DNA of 64,000 nt from Sunxiuqinia sp963677175 (GTDB taxonomy: Bacteria > Bacteroidota > Bacteroidia > Bacteroidales > Prolixibacteraceae): positions 496,001 to 560,000 of the forward strand of contig CAXXES010000007.1 in the NCBI GenBank assembly GCA_963677175.2, written 5' to 3'. The position numbers and the translations under genes are program-made. Below are positions 1 to 7,748 of this stretch, one piece after another. Under the pieces are notes generated by a model. The model had not been told where the DNA came from and made no database searches. It saw only the letters and a program-made list of their open reading frames with translations. How positions within the stretch are numbered: position 1 is the stretch's first letter; each line of letters opens with the position of its first letter.

Positions 1-54
1 ATGTGAGGGTAGCCACAAGCAATTGGCTGGAGCGCTTTCCGTCAAGCAGTATCG

Positions 55-870
55 TCAATCGGAAAACTTAAAATGCTTGAAATAAACAACTGGCAGTTCC
101 TTGATCCGAAGATTTTCGTGGGCGAACCAAACATTGAAAAGGCGCTCGGCCATAAAACCCATAATTCGTTCCTGGTAACCCTGATAGTCGCTGAGTTTAA
201 TTCGTCGTTCGAATTCAAAGAGCAAATCGAAAAGCCACGCCATGCACCGGTCAAAGTCATGCCGTTTCATGATAAACATGTTATTGGCAAACAAGCGCTT
301 TCCGTCAAGCACCTGTTGAAGCGCGTTTAAATATTCCGGACATCGTTCATTGATTATTGATTCGATGAGTTCCAGGTCCTCTGGATTGTGGTACCTGGAG
401 TAATGCGTCCGAACGGTATATTTCAACTTTCTTCGTTGCGGCAAAATGAGATCGTGGGTTTGCAATAAATCAAGAATCTCCTCTTCAGTTAAAATTCGTG
501 TCTTAAAGAACGCGATGTTTTGGGTATAAATCAGGCCGAAGCGTTTCTTTTGCAAACCTACCAGGTAATAGAAAAGCCGCTTGATCCGATGGGGTAGTGG
601 CTCATCCTTTTGAGTAAGAAAACGCCGGTAATGCACGCTGCCAACGATGTCCTGTTGTGTGTTCTTCCATACCCAATAGATGCCGGTTAGTTCGCTGTAG
701 TAATTATTTTTCTCAGAGATATTGTCCCCGATATCATCGCCTGGAATATCGCTGCTTGCTATCAACCGTGCTTTTCCTGCCATGATTGGAACATAGGGCA
801 GGCGGTTAACAATCAGCGGAGCTTTCTTGTAAAAAAAGGTATATATTTCTATGCGTGTTTCTTTTTGCAT
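55..870 (-). CDS. DUF4422-family glycosyltransferase-like protein
   Basis: A 271-residue protein that reads as a DUF4422 member, a family found in capsule, O-antigen and exopolysaccharide clusters and thought to act as cytoplasmic glycosyltransferases. The family hallmarks are visible: a YVPIMAG-like N-terminal strand near residue 26, GDDIGDNISEKN near residues 44-55, and SELTGIYWVWKN just after it. There is no signal peptide or membrane segment. It lies 28 bp downstream of the RgpF-like gene on the same strand, so the two are probably cotranscribed at the edge of a surface-polysaccharide locus that continues beyond the window. The family is recognised from motifs only; donor and acceptor sugars cannot be told. 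Confidence 0.8.
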   Translation of the reverse strand: MQKETRIEIYTFFYKKAPLIVNRLPYVPIMAGKARLIASSDIPGDDIGDNISEKNNYYSELTGIYWVWKNTQQDIVGSVHYRRFLTQKDEPLPHRIKRLFYYLVGLQKKRFGLIYTQNIAFFKTRILTEEEILDLLQTHDLILPQRRKLKYTVRTHYSRYHNPEDLELIESIINERCPEYLNALQQVLDGKRLFANNMFIMKRHDFDRCMAWLFDLLFEFERRIKLSDYQGYQERIMGFMAERLFNVWFAHENLRIKELPVVYFKHFKFSD

Positions 871-898
871 GAGACACTTATTTGTATTCTAAGAACAG

Positions 899-1813
899 TT
901 AAGCGGTTTTGGGTAAAAACCAGTTTGAAAATTTTTCGCGAAAGGTATATAAGGTATATAATAATCTTTTGTTCTGTTTGGCTTCAATCACATTCAATTC
1001 ATCAATTAGTTCTTCAATTTTCCAATTTTTATCGCCATATTTTCGGATCAGGCGTCGCCAGTGATTCTTGTACCCGAGCTGGTTCTTTATGCTTCTGTCC
1101 ATTACCAAACGCTTTTTTATCATGGGAATTCCGCCTTTTATTAGCTTTGCGTAGTACTTATGCATCACATTCACCGGCCTTTGCCGTCCTTGTTTTGTAG
1201 CATAATCGTAACAGTCAATAAAAGTCTGGCAACTCAAATTATTGCTTATCAAAAACTGAGTTAGCCCGATTTCCCAGTCGTTAATAATTTTTCGTCGTAA
1301 CTTTTTAAGATCCTTTTCTTTTTTCAATTCCTGAAAGTCGATTTTCGAAAGATATTTCTGAAGTACCGGGATAGCATTTGAATTGAAAACCACAAAGTGG
1401 CTCTGAATATGGTAGTTGTCTGCATGTTCTGAAAACCAAGGTTTCTCCCTTGAATCAACCAATCCCCAAAAATCGACCTGTAAATTTCGACTCCAGTCAA
1501 ATAAGAATTTCAGCCGACCAAAAAGAATATTTGAGTCATTGACGCATGCAATTTGGTTGTAGTCGGATGGATTGATTGCCTGAAATCCCTTATAAAATAA
1601 CCCAAAGTCATAGCCTTCATTTTCTTCAAACTGAATTTGTATGTTGGATTTCAAAAATTTGGGAGCGCATTCAATTGTTCTGGTGGTGGTCACCATCCTT
1701 ACTTCATCGAAATAGCACGAGAGTTCATTCAGATAGTATTGGACGTATAGCGGAAAATATTTGCCAGTAAAATGATGTAAAAATATACAAAGCCTTTTTT
1801 CTTTCTGTTCCAT
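899..1813 (-). CDS. RgpF-like (rhamnan synthesis F) glycosyltransferase
   Basis: A protein of about 304 residues resembling the rhamnan synthesis protein F family, which helps assemble rhamnose-containing cell-wall polysaccharides. Family-like segments are NEGYDFGLFYKGF, CVNDSNILFGRL and VDFWGLVDS in the central half. The frame is open 14 codons further upstream (to 1855), but the start at 1813 is preferred: it begins MEQKEKRLCIFLHH, a normal opening for the fold, and a possible promoter (about 1853-1883) would put the transcript start between the two. It precedes the DUF4422 gene by 28 bp. Function is by family resemblance; the sugar is unknown. Confidence 0.72.
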   Translation of the reverse strand: MEQKEKRLCIFLHHFTGKYFPLYVQYYLNELSCYFDEVRMVTTTRTIECAPKFLKSNIQIQFEENEGYDFGLFYKGFQAINPSDYNQIACVNDSNILFGRLKFLFDWSRNLQVDFWGLVDSREKPWFSEHADNYHIQSHFVVFNSNAIPVLQKYLSKIDFQELKKEKDLKKLRRKIINDWEIGLTQFLISNNLSCQTFIDCYDYATKQGRQRPVNVMHKYYAKLIKGGIPMIKKRLVMDRSIKNQLGYKNHWRRLIRKYGDKNWKIEELIDELNVIEAKQNKRLLYTLYTFREKFSNWFLPKTA

Positions 1814-1852
1814 GATTCTTCCCCAATCAATTTTGGCTGACCAGTTAGGCAA

Positions 1853-1883
1853 CAAAGATGTCTTTATTTTCTATTTAATACAA
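1853..1883 (-). promoter_or_regulatory. Possible Bacteroidetes promoter for the RgpF-like gene
   Basis: Read on the minus strand, ATTG is followed after about 20 bp by CATCTTTG, one mismatch from the Bacteroidetes -7 element TAnnTTTG. The predicted transcript start lies about 35 bp before the ATG at 1813. The match is imperfect, so the call is tentative. Confidence 0.3.
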
Positions 1884-1919
1884 TAGTGATGCCTGAGAAA
1901 AGGGCTTATTAACGATAAA

Positions 1920-2078
1920 ATGATTAAAACGCTACATTTTGAGGAGGCGTTTTCCTTGTTATTGAATGAAAAGGGGGTTGACTTTTCAACTTCCGAAGGT
2001 TTTATGATCTTTTACCACGATAAAAAACTAAAAGCGCCCTATTTCAGGAGGGCGCTGATTAGAGCCGTAAAGAAATAG
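1920..2078 (+). CDS. Possible 52-residue small protein
   Basis: An uninterrupted frame from ATG to TAG encodes 52 residues starting MIKTLHFEEAFSLLL and ending in a basic tail with FRRALIRAVKK. Composition is ordinary (mixed acidic, aromatic and basic residues), unlike most random frames in AT-rich DNA. It would be transcribed against both neighbouring genes. Its 3' third overlaps a strong inverted repeat that looks like the terminator of the XRE gene on the other strand, which weakens the case. No family is recognised. Confidence 0.3.
   Translation: MIKTLHFEEAFSLLLNEKGVDFSTSEGFMIFYHDKKLKAPYFRRALIRAVKK
2020..2056 (-). terminator. Intrinsic terminator of the XRE gene
   Basis: A perfect 7-bp inverted repeat AGCGCCC/GGGCGCT (2033-2039 and 2050-2056) with a 10-base loop. 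Read on the minus strand it is followed by TTTTAGTTTTTT. It lies about 60 bp beyond the stop of the XRE gene at 2117, in the right orientation to end that transcript. Confidence 0.6.
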
Positions 2079-2116
2079 TTCGGCCTTGCCACCCGGTTTT
2101 CGCACTAAAAACCAGG

Positions 2117-2467
2117 CTACCTGCCAGCCAAATCCTTTATGGTTTGCCGAAGGATACTGACCTCCAGTTCAAGCCCCTTGACCTCCAGCTCGAGCTCTTT
2201 TACACGGTTCTGCAGATCAACAACCTCCCGGTTATTTGCCGAAAAGTCAGGTTCGGAAAAGGGAAGGGTCTCTGCAATTTCGCGGAAGAAGTTGTACTGA
2301 AAGAAAACCGACAATTCTGCCAGCTTTTGCACCTGTAAAGTTTCCCGCTTCATCATGCCTGCTGCAGAAGCGGGATGCATGTTCAGTCCTCGGGCCAATT
2401 CGGCTACCGAAATCCTTCTTTCTTTCATGATACGCTTAATGCCCGGGATAATTGCTATTCGTTCCAT
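2117..2467 (-). CDS. XRE-type small DNA-binding protein with C-terminal coiled coil
   Basis: A protein of about 116 residues. The N-terminal half fits an XRE-like helix-turn-helix: IKRIMKERRISVAELARGLNMHPASAAGMM, followed by a segment with FFQYNFFREIAE typical of a small Bacteroidetes regulator family. The last 35 residues are heptad-patterned (VVDLQNRVKELELEV...LELEVSILRQ), predicting a coiled coil for dimers or higher oligomers. The frame is open nine codons further upstream, but MERIAIIPGIK is the more natural start. It is a single gene. Its upstream region, beginning 12 bp before the ATG, is the 13-unit 21-bp array, which suggests autoregulation or cooperative binding along that DNA (inference). 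Target genes are unknown. Confidence 0.7.
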   Translation of the reverse strand: MERIAIIPGIKRIMKERRISVAELARGLNMHPASAAGMMKRETLQVQKLAELSVFFQYNFFREIAETLPFSEPDFSANNREVVDLQNRVKELELEVKGLELEVSILRQTIKDLAGR

Positions 2468-2479
2468 AATAAGTAAATT

Positions 2480-2752
2480 AATGTTTTTTACCAATCATTC
2501 GATTTAAAATACATAAAATAATATGCAAGGTACAACAAAATATATTCATATAGAATATATATATATTCAGTTTAAATTGACTATTATCTAAACTCCATCG
2601 ACTTGTATTCTAAAAAAATAAAGCAAAATTCTTTTAGAGTAAATGATAATGCTTTTAAAATATAACTTTATTCTATTAGAATAGATAACAATGCTTTTTA
2701 GATCAAGTTCGATTCGTTTAGAATAAAATTTAATGCTTTTTGAATAGACAAG
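2480..2752. repeat. Array of 13 degenerate 21-bp repeats upstream of the XRE gene
   Basis: Cut at 2480, 2501, 2522 and so on every 21 bp to 2732, all 13 units have AT at positions 2-3 and 10 of 13 have C at position 5 (TATTC, AATGC or GATTC openings). The best units are 15-bp palindromes followed by a 6-bp spacer: TATTCTATTAGAATA at 2669, TATTCATATAGAATA at 2543, and GATTCGTTTAGAATA at 2711. The units from 2627 on alternate ATTC and ATGC, a 42-bp higher order. The phase stops at both ends. The spacing of two helical turns puts every site on one DNA face. It may be an operator array for the adjacent regulator, or a decayed coding repeat. Confidence 0.8.
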
Positions 2753-3627
2753 CCTTATTACAGGTGCTTTTTATATGGATTTTTTTTTAAATAGCTTCAC
2801 CTCCCTCCTGGAAACCTACCCTCCATACACAACACTGTGAGTATTGCCCCTCACTTGACCTGTACTTTTTTCATTGAACCCGAAGATAGAGCCCCGCGGA
2901 AAAGTTTCGATCTTTAAGCCCCCCACTTCGCCACCAGGCGAAAGCAGCGCAGGCCGTCAAAGTCGCCCGGGCCGGCGTTGGCGGGAAGGATTTTTGGTGG
3001 GCATTCAGGGTTGTGCGCTGGAAAGAAAAAATCCTGAGGCGGGGAGAAGGATAACTTTGACTAGATTTTTGCATCCTTTTTATCAATGAAACGAGCATGT
3101 AAAAGTCTTTATACACAGGAGAGTCATTATGAGCGAGTTCCATCGAATACCTTATAAAATCAAAAATATTATGAGATGAAAAAGGATGTGCCCGTCCGGC
3201 ATGAGGACAAAGAAGTATCGAGGATAAACAAACGTTTTGCGATGCAGCGTCCGCCAATAAAGGCCGGATAAGCATGTTGCTGGGAGAATTCAAATACCTT
3301 GTGATTGCGCCTTGCTCATCTTCCGTACCATTCAATCCCGGGTTCGGTTTCACTCCAACCAGCCTTTTTCGATAAGAACGGAAGGGCCATTCGTATTTGA
3401 ACCCATTGGGTTCTCCGCTTTTTCGGGTTTCTCAGAGATAATTTCACTTGAAATCTAACCCTCCATATTTGTGTAAAAAGGGAAGCCTGCAAATACTAGA
3501 CTAAACACATGCGAAGCATGGTGTAAGCAAGAAGATGCGTTTACCCTTTAAATAGGCGACTTCCAGTTTCCGATATTTTATTACTTTTACCCGAGATTCA
3601 AAATTCAAAAAAATTAAATTATTTACT
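2753..3627. other. Gene-poor region with a GC-rich segment
   Basis: No convincing gene before fabG. The segment 2870-3060 is much more GC-rich than its surroundings. A 160-codon frame on the minus strand (2871-3353) crosses it, but its product is rich in Pro, Ser, Arg and Ala with many Cys and no domain, and resembles the conserved non-genic ORFs often called in Bacteroidetes intergenic repeats. The last 200 bp before fabG are AT-rich with no clear promoter; TACTTTTA at 3582 is a weak -7 candidate. Confidence 0.5.
3399..3413. repeat. Perfect 15-bp palindrome
   Basis: GAACCCATTGGGTTC has arms of 7 bp around one central base. It is followed on the plus strand by CTCCGCTTTTTCGGG, so it could be a hairpin terminator remnant or a protein-binding site. 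No gene ends immediately before it. Confidence 0.45.
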
Positions 3628-4374
3628 ATGAAACTTCTTGAAGGAAAAACGGCTATCATTACCGGTGCATCAAGAGGCATTGGAAAAGCCATCGCTTTGA
3701 AATTTGCCGAAGAAGGATGTAATATCGCTTTCACCGATCTTTTTGAAGATGAAAATATGAAGGCCACCGAAGCGGAAATCGCAGCTTTGGGTGTAAAAGC
3801 CAAAGGTTATGCTTCGAATGCGGCCGATTTTGCTGACACCGACCGGGTCGTTGGAGAGATTGTCGACGATTTTGGACAAATTGATGCCTTGGTAAACAAT
3901 GCCGGGATTACAAAAGATACTCTACTGATGCGTATGACGGAAGAACAGTGGGATGCTGTGATCAATGTCAACCTGAAGTCGGTTTTTAACTTTACCAAAG
4001 CAGCGCAAAAAACGATGCTGAAACAACGTTCCGGCTCCATCGTTAATTTGAGTTCCGTCGTTGGTGTTAGTGGGAATGCAGGGCAGTCAAACTATTCAGC
4101 ATCAAAAGCGGGAATCATCGGATTCACCAAGTCGATCGCTAAAGAGCTCGGTTCGCGGGGCATTCGCAGCAATGCCATTGCTCCGGGATTCATTATTACC
4201 GAGATGACAGCCAAAATTCCGGAAGATGCACGCAAAGCCTGGGAAGCCAATATTCCGATGAAACGCGGCGGCACGCCCGAAGAAGTTGCCAAAACAGCCC
4301 TTTTCCTTGCATCCGATTTATCGAGCTATATCAGCGGACAAGTGATCAACGTTTGTGGCGCCATGAATACCTGA
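3628..4374 (+). CDS. fabG: 3-oxoacyl-[acyl-carrier-protein] reductase FabG
   Basis: A 248-residue short-chain dehydrogenase that reduces 3-oxoacyl-ACP with NADPH in fatty-acid elongation in the cytosol. The cofactor loop TGASRGIGKAIA is near residues 12-23, NNAGITKDTLLMRM near 88-101, and the catalytic Ser-Tyr-Lys triad is in SSVVGVSG and YSASKAG. The length is normal and the C-terminus is INVCGAMNT, a common FabG ending. The ATG at 3628 follows an AT-rich leader. It is monocistronic, with a terminator right after it. Confident for the family and role. Confidence 0.95.
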   Translation: MKLLEGKTAIITGASRGIGKAIALKFAEEGCNIAFTDLFEDENMKATEAEIAALGVKAKGYASNAADFADTDRVVGEIVDDFGQIDALVNNAGITKDTLLMRMTEEQWDAVINVNLKSVFNFTKAAQKTMLKQRSGSIVNLSSVVGVSGNAGQSNYSASKAGIIGFTKSIAKELGSRGIRSNAIAPGFIITEMTAKIPEDARKAWEANIPMKRGGTPEEVAKTALFLASDLSSYISGQVINVCGAMNT

Positions 4375-4395
4375 TTTTATAAGAACGCAATATTG

Positions 4396-4438
4396 AGCCG
4401 TCACTAATCCATGTGGCGGCTTTTCTTTTTTCAAGCCT
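4396..4438 (+). terminator. Intrinsic terminator after fabG
   Basis: The arms AGCCGTCAC (4396-4404) and GTGGCGGCT (4413-4421) pair with one G-U wobble, and TTTCTTTTTTC follows. It lies about 20 bp after the fabG stop. Confidence 0.75.
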
Positions 4439-4544
4439 TATGAAACAAGCCCTTTTTCCGGCAATAGATGAATAACTGAAATAAGGTATTTACTTTCCCC
4501 ATGATTTTCCATAACTTGTATGTTCATTGCATTGACCCAAATTC

Positions 4545-6440
4545 ATGTATAAAAGAAGTATTGCTTTTCAGCTAGGACTTTATGTAGTAACCGCTGTAGT
4601 TATTGTCATATCCATGATTGTGTTTATTAATTACAAACACAGCAAGGAGATCATCATGGAACGGATTGAAGAAGGTGCGATCCATCAATCAAGTTTGATT
4701 ATCAACGAGATTACCAGTAACGTAGATAACACCCAGGAAATTACCCGGAATGTTGCGAACCAGACGCTGTATTATCATTCACATGGCGACCTTCAGCTGT
4801 TCCTCCGCCAGGTTGTCAAAACCAACCCCGTGCTTAGTGGCATACATACGCAATTGTTTGAATCTTCTGATACGCTGACTTACTCAACTTATTGGAACAA
4901 AGATGGACAATTGGTTGATAAAACCGACCTGGTATTTTGTTCTGTTTTCAGGTATCCGGAACTGATCGAACTTGTCTCTCAGGAAAAAGCAGGCGTCTGG
5001 TCTGATCCGTTTTATTGCCCGATGGATTCAACCACTTTAATGATTTCCTATTTCCTGCCGGTGATCGATGAATTTGGAGAGTCTGTTGGGATTGTGGCCG
5101 GAGACATTAACCTCAAGTTTCTAAATCAAGTGATTGATGACATTCAAATAGGGGTTAATGGTTTTGCATTTGTCACATCAGCTCAAGGTTATTACCTGAC
5201 TCATCCTCAGTCGGAATGGATTATGAAACGAAATCTGTTTGAAACTTCCTCTCAGATATTTAATGGCGATCGTGACCACTACCGGCAGATCCTCGAAGAC
5301 GGGAAGACCGGGTCTGGTTTTGCCTACCCGGAACTCCTGAATTTTGAAAAAAGTTGGTTCTATTTTGCCCCCGTACCTTCTACCAGCTGGCGGGTAGTTA
5401 TCGTGATTCCAACGAAAGAACTATTTGATGATTTGGATACTATATTTCGCAAGATTGTTTCAGTTTCCCTGCTCGGGTTTATATTGATTTTATCGGTCGT
5501 CATTCTTTTGTTTAACAAGATGTTTACGCCCCTTAGGCAAATAGTCCGTTCCATCCAGCGATTTAGCTTTGGCGATCGGGGCAGGCGAGGAAAGAAAAAC
5601 GAAATAGAACTATTAAGCGATAGTCTGAAAGAATTACAAGTTCAGTATGGTATCTATGTGGCTGAACAAAACCAGGTAAGAAAAGACAAACGAAAGTATG
5701 AAAAAGACTTAAAATCGGCGAAGGAAATTCAGCGAACGATCATACCACAGGATTACAGTTTTTTGGAATCGCGTGAAGAAATTGACCTGTATGCTGTCCT
5801 TCATCCAGCTGAAAGTATTGGTGGCGACCTGTATGATTTTTTCTTTATTGATGAAAAACACTTGCTTTTTACCATGGGCGATGTTTCCGGAAAAGGGATA
5901 CCGGCTGCCCTGTTTATGGCTGTCGCTAACACAATAATTAAAAGTAAAGCAACCGAATTATCAGCACGCAATATTGTTGATGTGGTGAATAAGGCATTGA
6001 GCAAAGAAAATTCAAACCAACATTTCTTAACCTTATTTTTGGGGATTTTGAATGTGGAAACAGGAATTCTGGGTTACTGTAACGCCGCACATAATTATCC
6101 GTTTCTATTGCGAAAAAACAGAGAGCCGGTACAACTTGAACACACGCACGGATTGCCTATCGGCCTCTATTCAAACAAGAGCTATAAGTCGCATTCGATC
6201 GCGCTTTCAAAAGGAGATGTTTTGTTTTTATATACCGATGGCGTTACGGATTGTAAAAACCCGCGTGGCGAGATGTTCGGAGCGGAAAATTTATCGAAGT
6301 TTATGGAAAAAGCAGATAACCCGGAGCCGAAAGCTTTGGTTGAAGACTTGATGAGCGAGTTGATGGACTTTAAAGGGGAAACAGAACAAGCTGATGATAT
6401 CAGCCTGATGGCACTTCAGTTTTTTGGAAAGTATAGTTAG
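4545..6440 (+). CDS. Cache-HAMP-SpoIIE sensor serine phosphatase
   Basis: A 631-residue membrane protein with a signalling layout. A membrane helix at residues 8-28 is followed by a periplasmic Cache-like sensor to about residue 300, a second helix (VSLLGFILILSVVILLF) and a HAMP-like linker. A cytoplasmic PP2C/SpoIIE phosphatase domain fills the last 240 residues. Phosphatase motifs are visible: SIGGDLYDFF, GDVSGKGIPAAL, TDGVTDCKNPRG and the terminal DDISL, which hold the metal-binding aspartates. Such proteins usually dephosphorylate an anti-sigma-factor antagonist in a partner-switching cascade. No partner gene lies next to it, so targets must be elsewhere. The ligand is unknown. Confidence 0.9.
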   Translation: MYKRSIAFQLGLYVVTAVVIVISMIVFINYKHSKEIIMERIEEGAIHQSSLIINEITSNVDNTQEITRNVANQTLYYHSHGDLQLFLRQVVKTNPVLSGIHTQLFESSDTLTYSTYWNKDGQLVDKTDLVFCSVFRYPELIELVSQEKAGVWSDPFYCPMDSTTLMISYFLPVIDEFGESVGIVAGDINLKFLNQVIDDIQIGVNGFAFVTSAQGYYLTHPQSEWIMKRNLFETSSQIFNGDRDHYRQILEDGKTGSGFAYPELLNFEKSWFYFAPVPSTSWRVVIVIPTKELFDDLDTIFRKIVSVSLLGFILILSVVILLFNKMFTPLRQIVRSIQRFSFGDRGRRGKKNEIELLSDSLKELQVQYGIYVAEQNQVRKDKRKYEKDLKSAKEIQRTIIPQDYSFLESREEIDLYAVLHPAESIGGDLYDFFFIDEKHLLFTMGDVSGKGIPAALFMAVANTIIKSKATELSARNIVDVVNKALSKENSNQHFLTLFLGILNVETGILGYCNAAHNYPFLLRKNREPVQLEHTHGLPIGLYSNKSYKSHSIALSKGDVLFLYTDGVTDCKNPRGEMFGAENLSKFMEKADNPEPKALVEDLMSELMDFKGETEQADDISLMALQFFGKYS

Positions 6441-6669
6441 CGTTAATGAACACTTGATTCTTCTTATTGTTAATTTGCAAGAAAGCAGGTGTCCAGCGTT
6501 TTTCTCAAGGTTGTTTGCTCTCCGTCTTTTTTTGATTAAGTAGTTGGGAGATAAGTGCTAAGCAGTAATTGTTGTCGTATTTCTGTCTTCTAATAAACGA
6601 TGAGAGAAGTGATAACAAAAATAATAGATAGGTCCGTGACCTTAGTTGTTCGATTGTAAATATTTATTC

Positions 6670-7719
6670 ATGAGTTTATTTCTACAAATAGCGATTGTTG
6701 TCGCAGGAATTATTGTTGGTGTTTTTGTTGCCTATGCCATTATTGGTCGCATTAAAAAGTTAATTCATCGAAATACGGATCTCGGGGTTGGACTAAAAAT
6801 TATGCAGTTGATGAGCCTGCCATTCATTTTTCTGATGGTATTAATTGCCGGATCTATGTTGTTGCCTGCTACCGGATTGCTTGATGAAATGACATTTGAC
6901 GCCAGTATTGGACTTGGGATTGTTTATACTATTGTTATGGCCTGGTTAATTATCAACGCAATTAGGGGAATTAAGATCTATGTTTTGGCCAAATACGACA
7001 TCTCTACAAAAGATAACCTGAAAGCCCGGAAAATTCATACGCAGCTTTCCGTTCTGGAGCGCTTGCTTATTGCTACTGTGGTTATTATTTCAATCGGCAT
7101 CATACTCATGACCATCCCTCAAATTCGAAAAGTAGGGGTGAGTCTGCTGGCTAGTGCAGGGATTGCAGGTATTATCATTGGTTTTGCCGCCCAACGAAGC
7201 ATCGCCTTGATTTTGGCCGGATTTCAGATTGCCATAACACAACCCATCCGTCTCGAAGATGCTGTAATTGTGGAAGGAGAGTGGGGGTGGATTGAAGAAA
7301 TTACCCTGACCTATGTTGTTGTTCGCATCTGGGATAAACGACGCCTCATTGTTCCGATTACGTATTTCATTGAAAAACCTTTTCAAAATTGGACACGTAC
7401 ATCAGCTGAGATTATGGGCACTGTTTTTATTCATGTTGACTATGGTTTTCCGGTTGACGAAATGCGAAAGAAACTGACTGAAATACTAAAGAGTACAGAT
7501 CTATGGGATGGCAAAGTGAATGTACTTCAAGTGACTGATTCAAATGACAGAACCTTGGAGTTAAGGGCTTTAGTCAGTGCGTCAGATTCGCCTAAAGCTT
7601 GGGATTTAAGGGTTTATGTGCGCGAAGAGTTGATCCGGTTTGTTCAGGATGAATATCCTCAATTCCTGCCAAAAGAAAGAATCAACCTGACTGAAAGGCC
7701 AGATCAGAAAAAGGCATAA
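6670..7719 (+). CDS. MscS-family small-conductance mechanosensitive channel
   Basis: A 349-residue inner-membrane protein. There are four hydrophobic helices before the MscS core; the pore helix and beta domain are in SLLASAGIAGIIIGFAAQ, followed by LEDAVIVEGEWGWIEEITLTYVVVRIWDKRRLIVP, written here in pieces as VEGEWGWIEEIT and RRLIVPITYF. The family releases solutes when membrane tension rises on osmotic downshift. A TTG-initiated extension from 6646 is possible, but ATG at 6670 (MSLFLQIAIVV) gives a normal start. It is monocistronic and shares a bidirectional terminator with convergent clpC. Confidence 0.9.
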   Translation: MSLFLQIAIVVAGIIVGVFVAYAIIGRIKKLIHRNTDLGVGLKIMQLMSLPFIFLMVLIAGSMLLPATGLLDEMTFDASIGLGIVYTIVMAWLIINAIRGIKIYVLAKYDISTKDNLKARKIHTQLSVLERLLIATVVIISIGIILMTIPQIRKVGVSLLASAGIAGIIIGFAAQRSIALILAGFQIAITQPIRLEDAVIVEGEWGWIEEITLTYVVVRIWDKRRLIVPITYFIEKPFQNWTRTSAEIMGTVFIHVDYGFPVDEMRKKLTEILKSTDLWDGKVNVLQVTDSNDRTLELRALVSASDSPKAWDLRVYVREELIRFVQDEYPQFLPKERINLTERPDQKKA

Positions 7720-7746
7720 AAAAGGCCGGATGTCCGGCCTTTTTTA
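7718..7746. terminator. Bidirectional terminator between mscS-like gene and clpC
   Basis: AAAAGGCCGGA and TCCGGCCTTTT are perfect 11-bp arms around TG, with A and T runs on the two sides. It can end both convergent transcripts. Confidence 0.9.
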
Positions 7747-7748
7747 TG

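Noticed and set aside
2480..2752. CRISPR array
   Set aside because: Units are contiguous and degenerate, with no identical repeats separated by unique spacers, and there are no cas genes.
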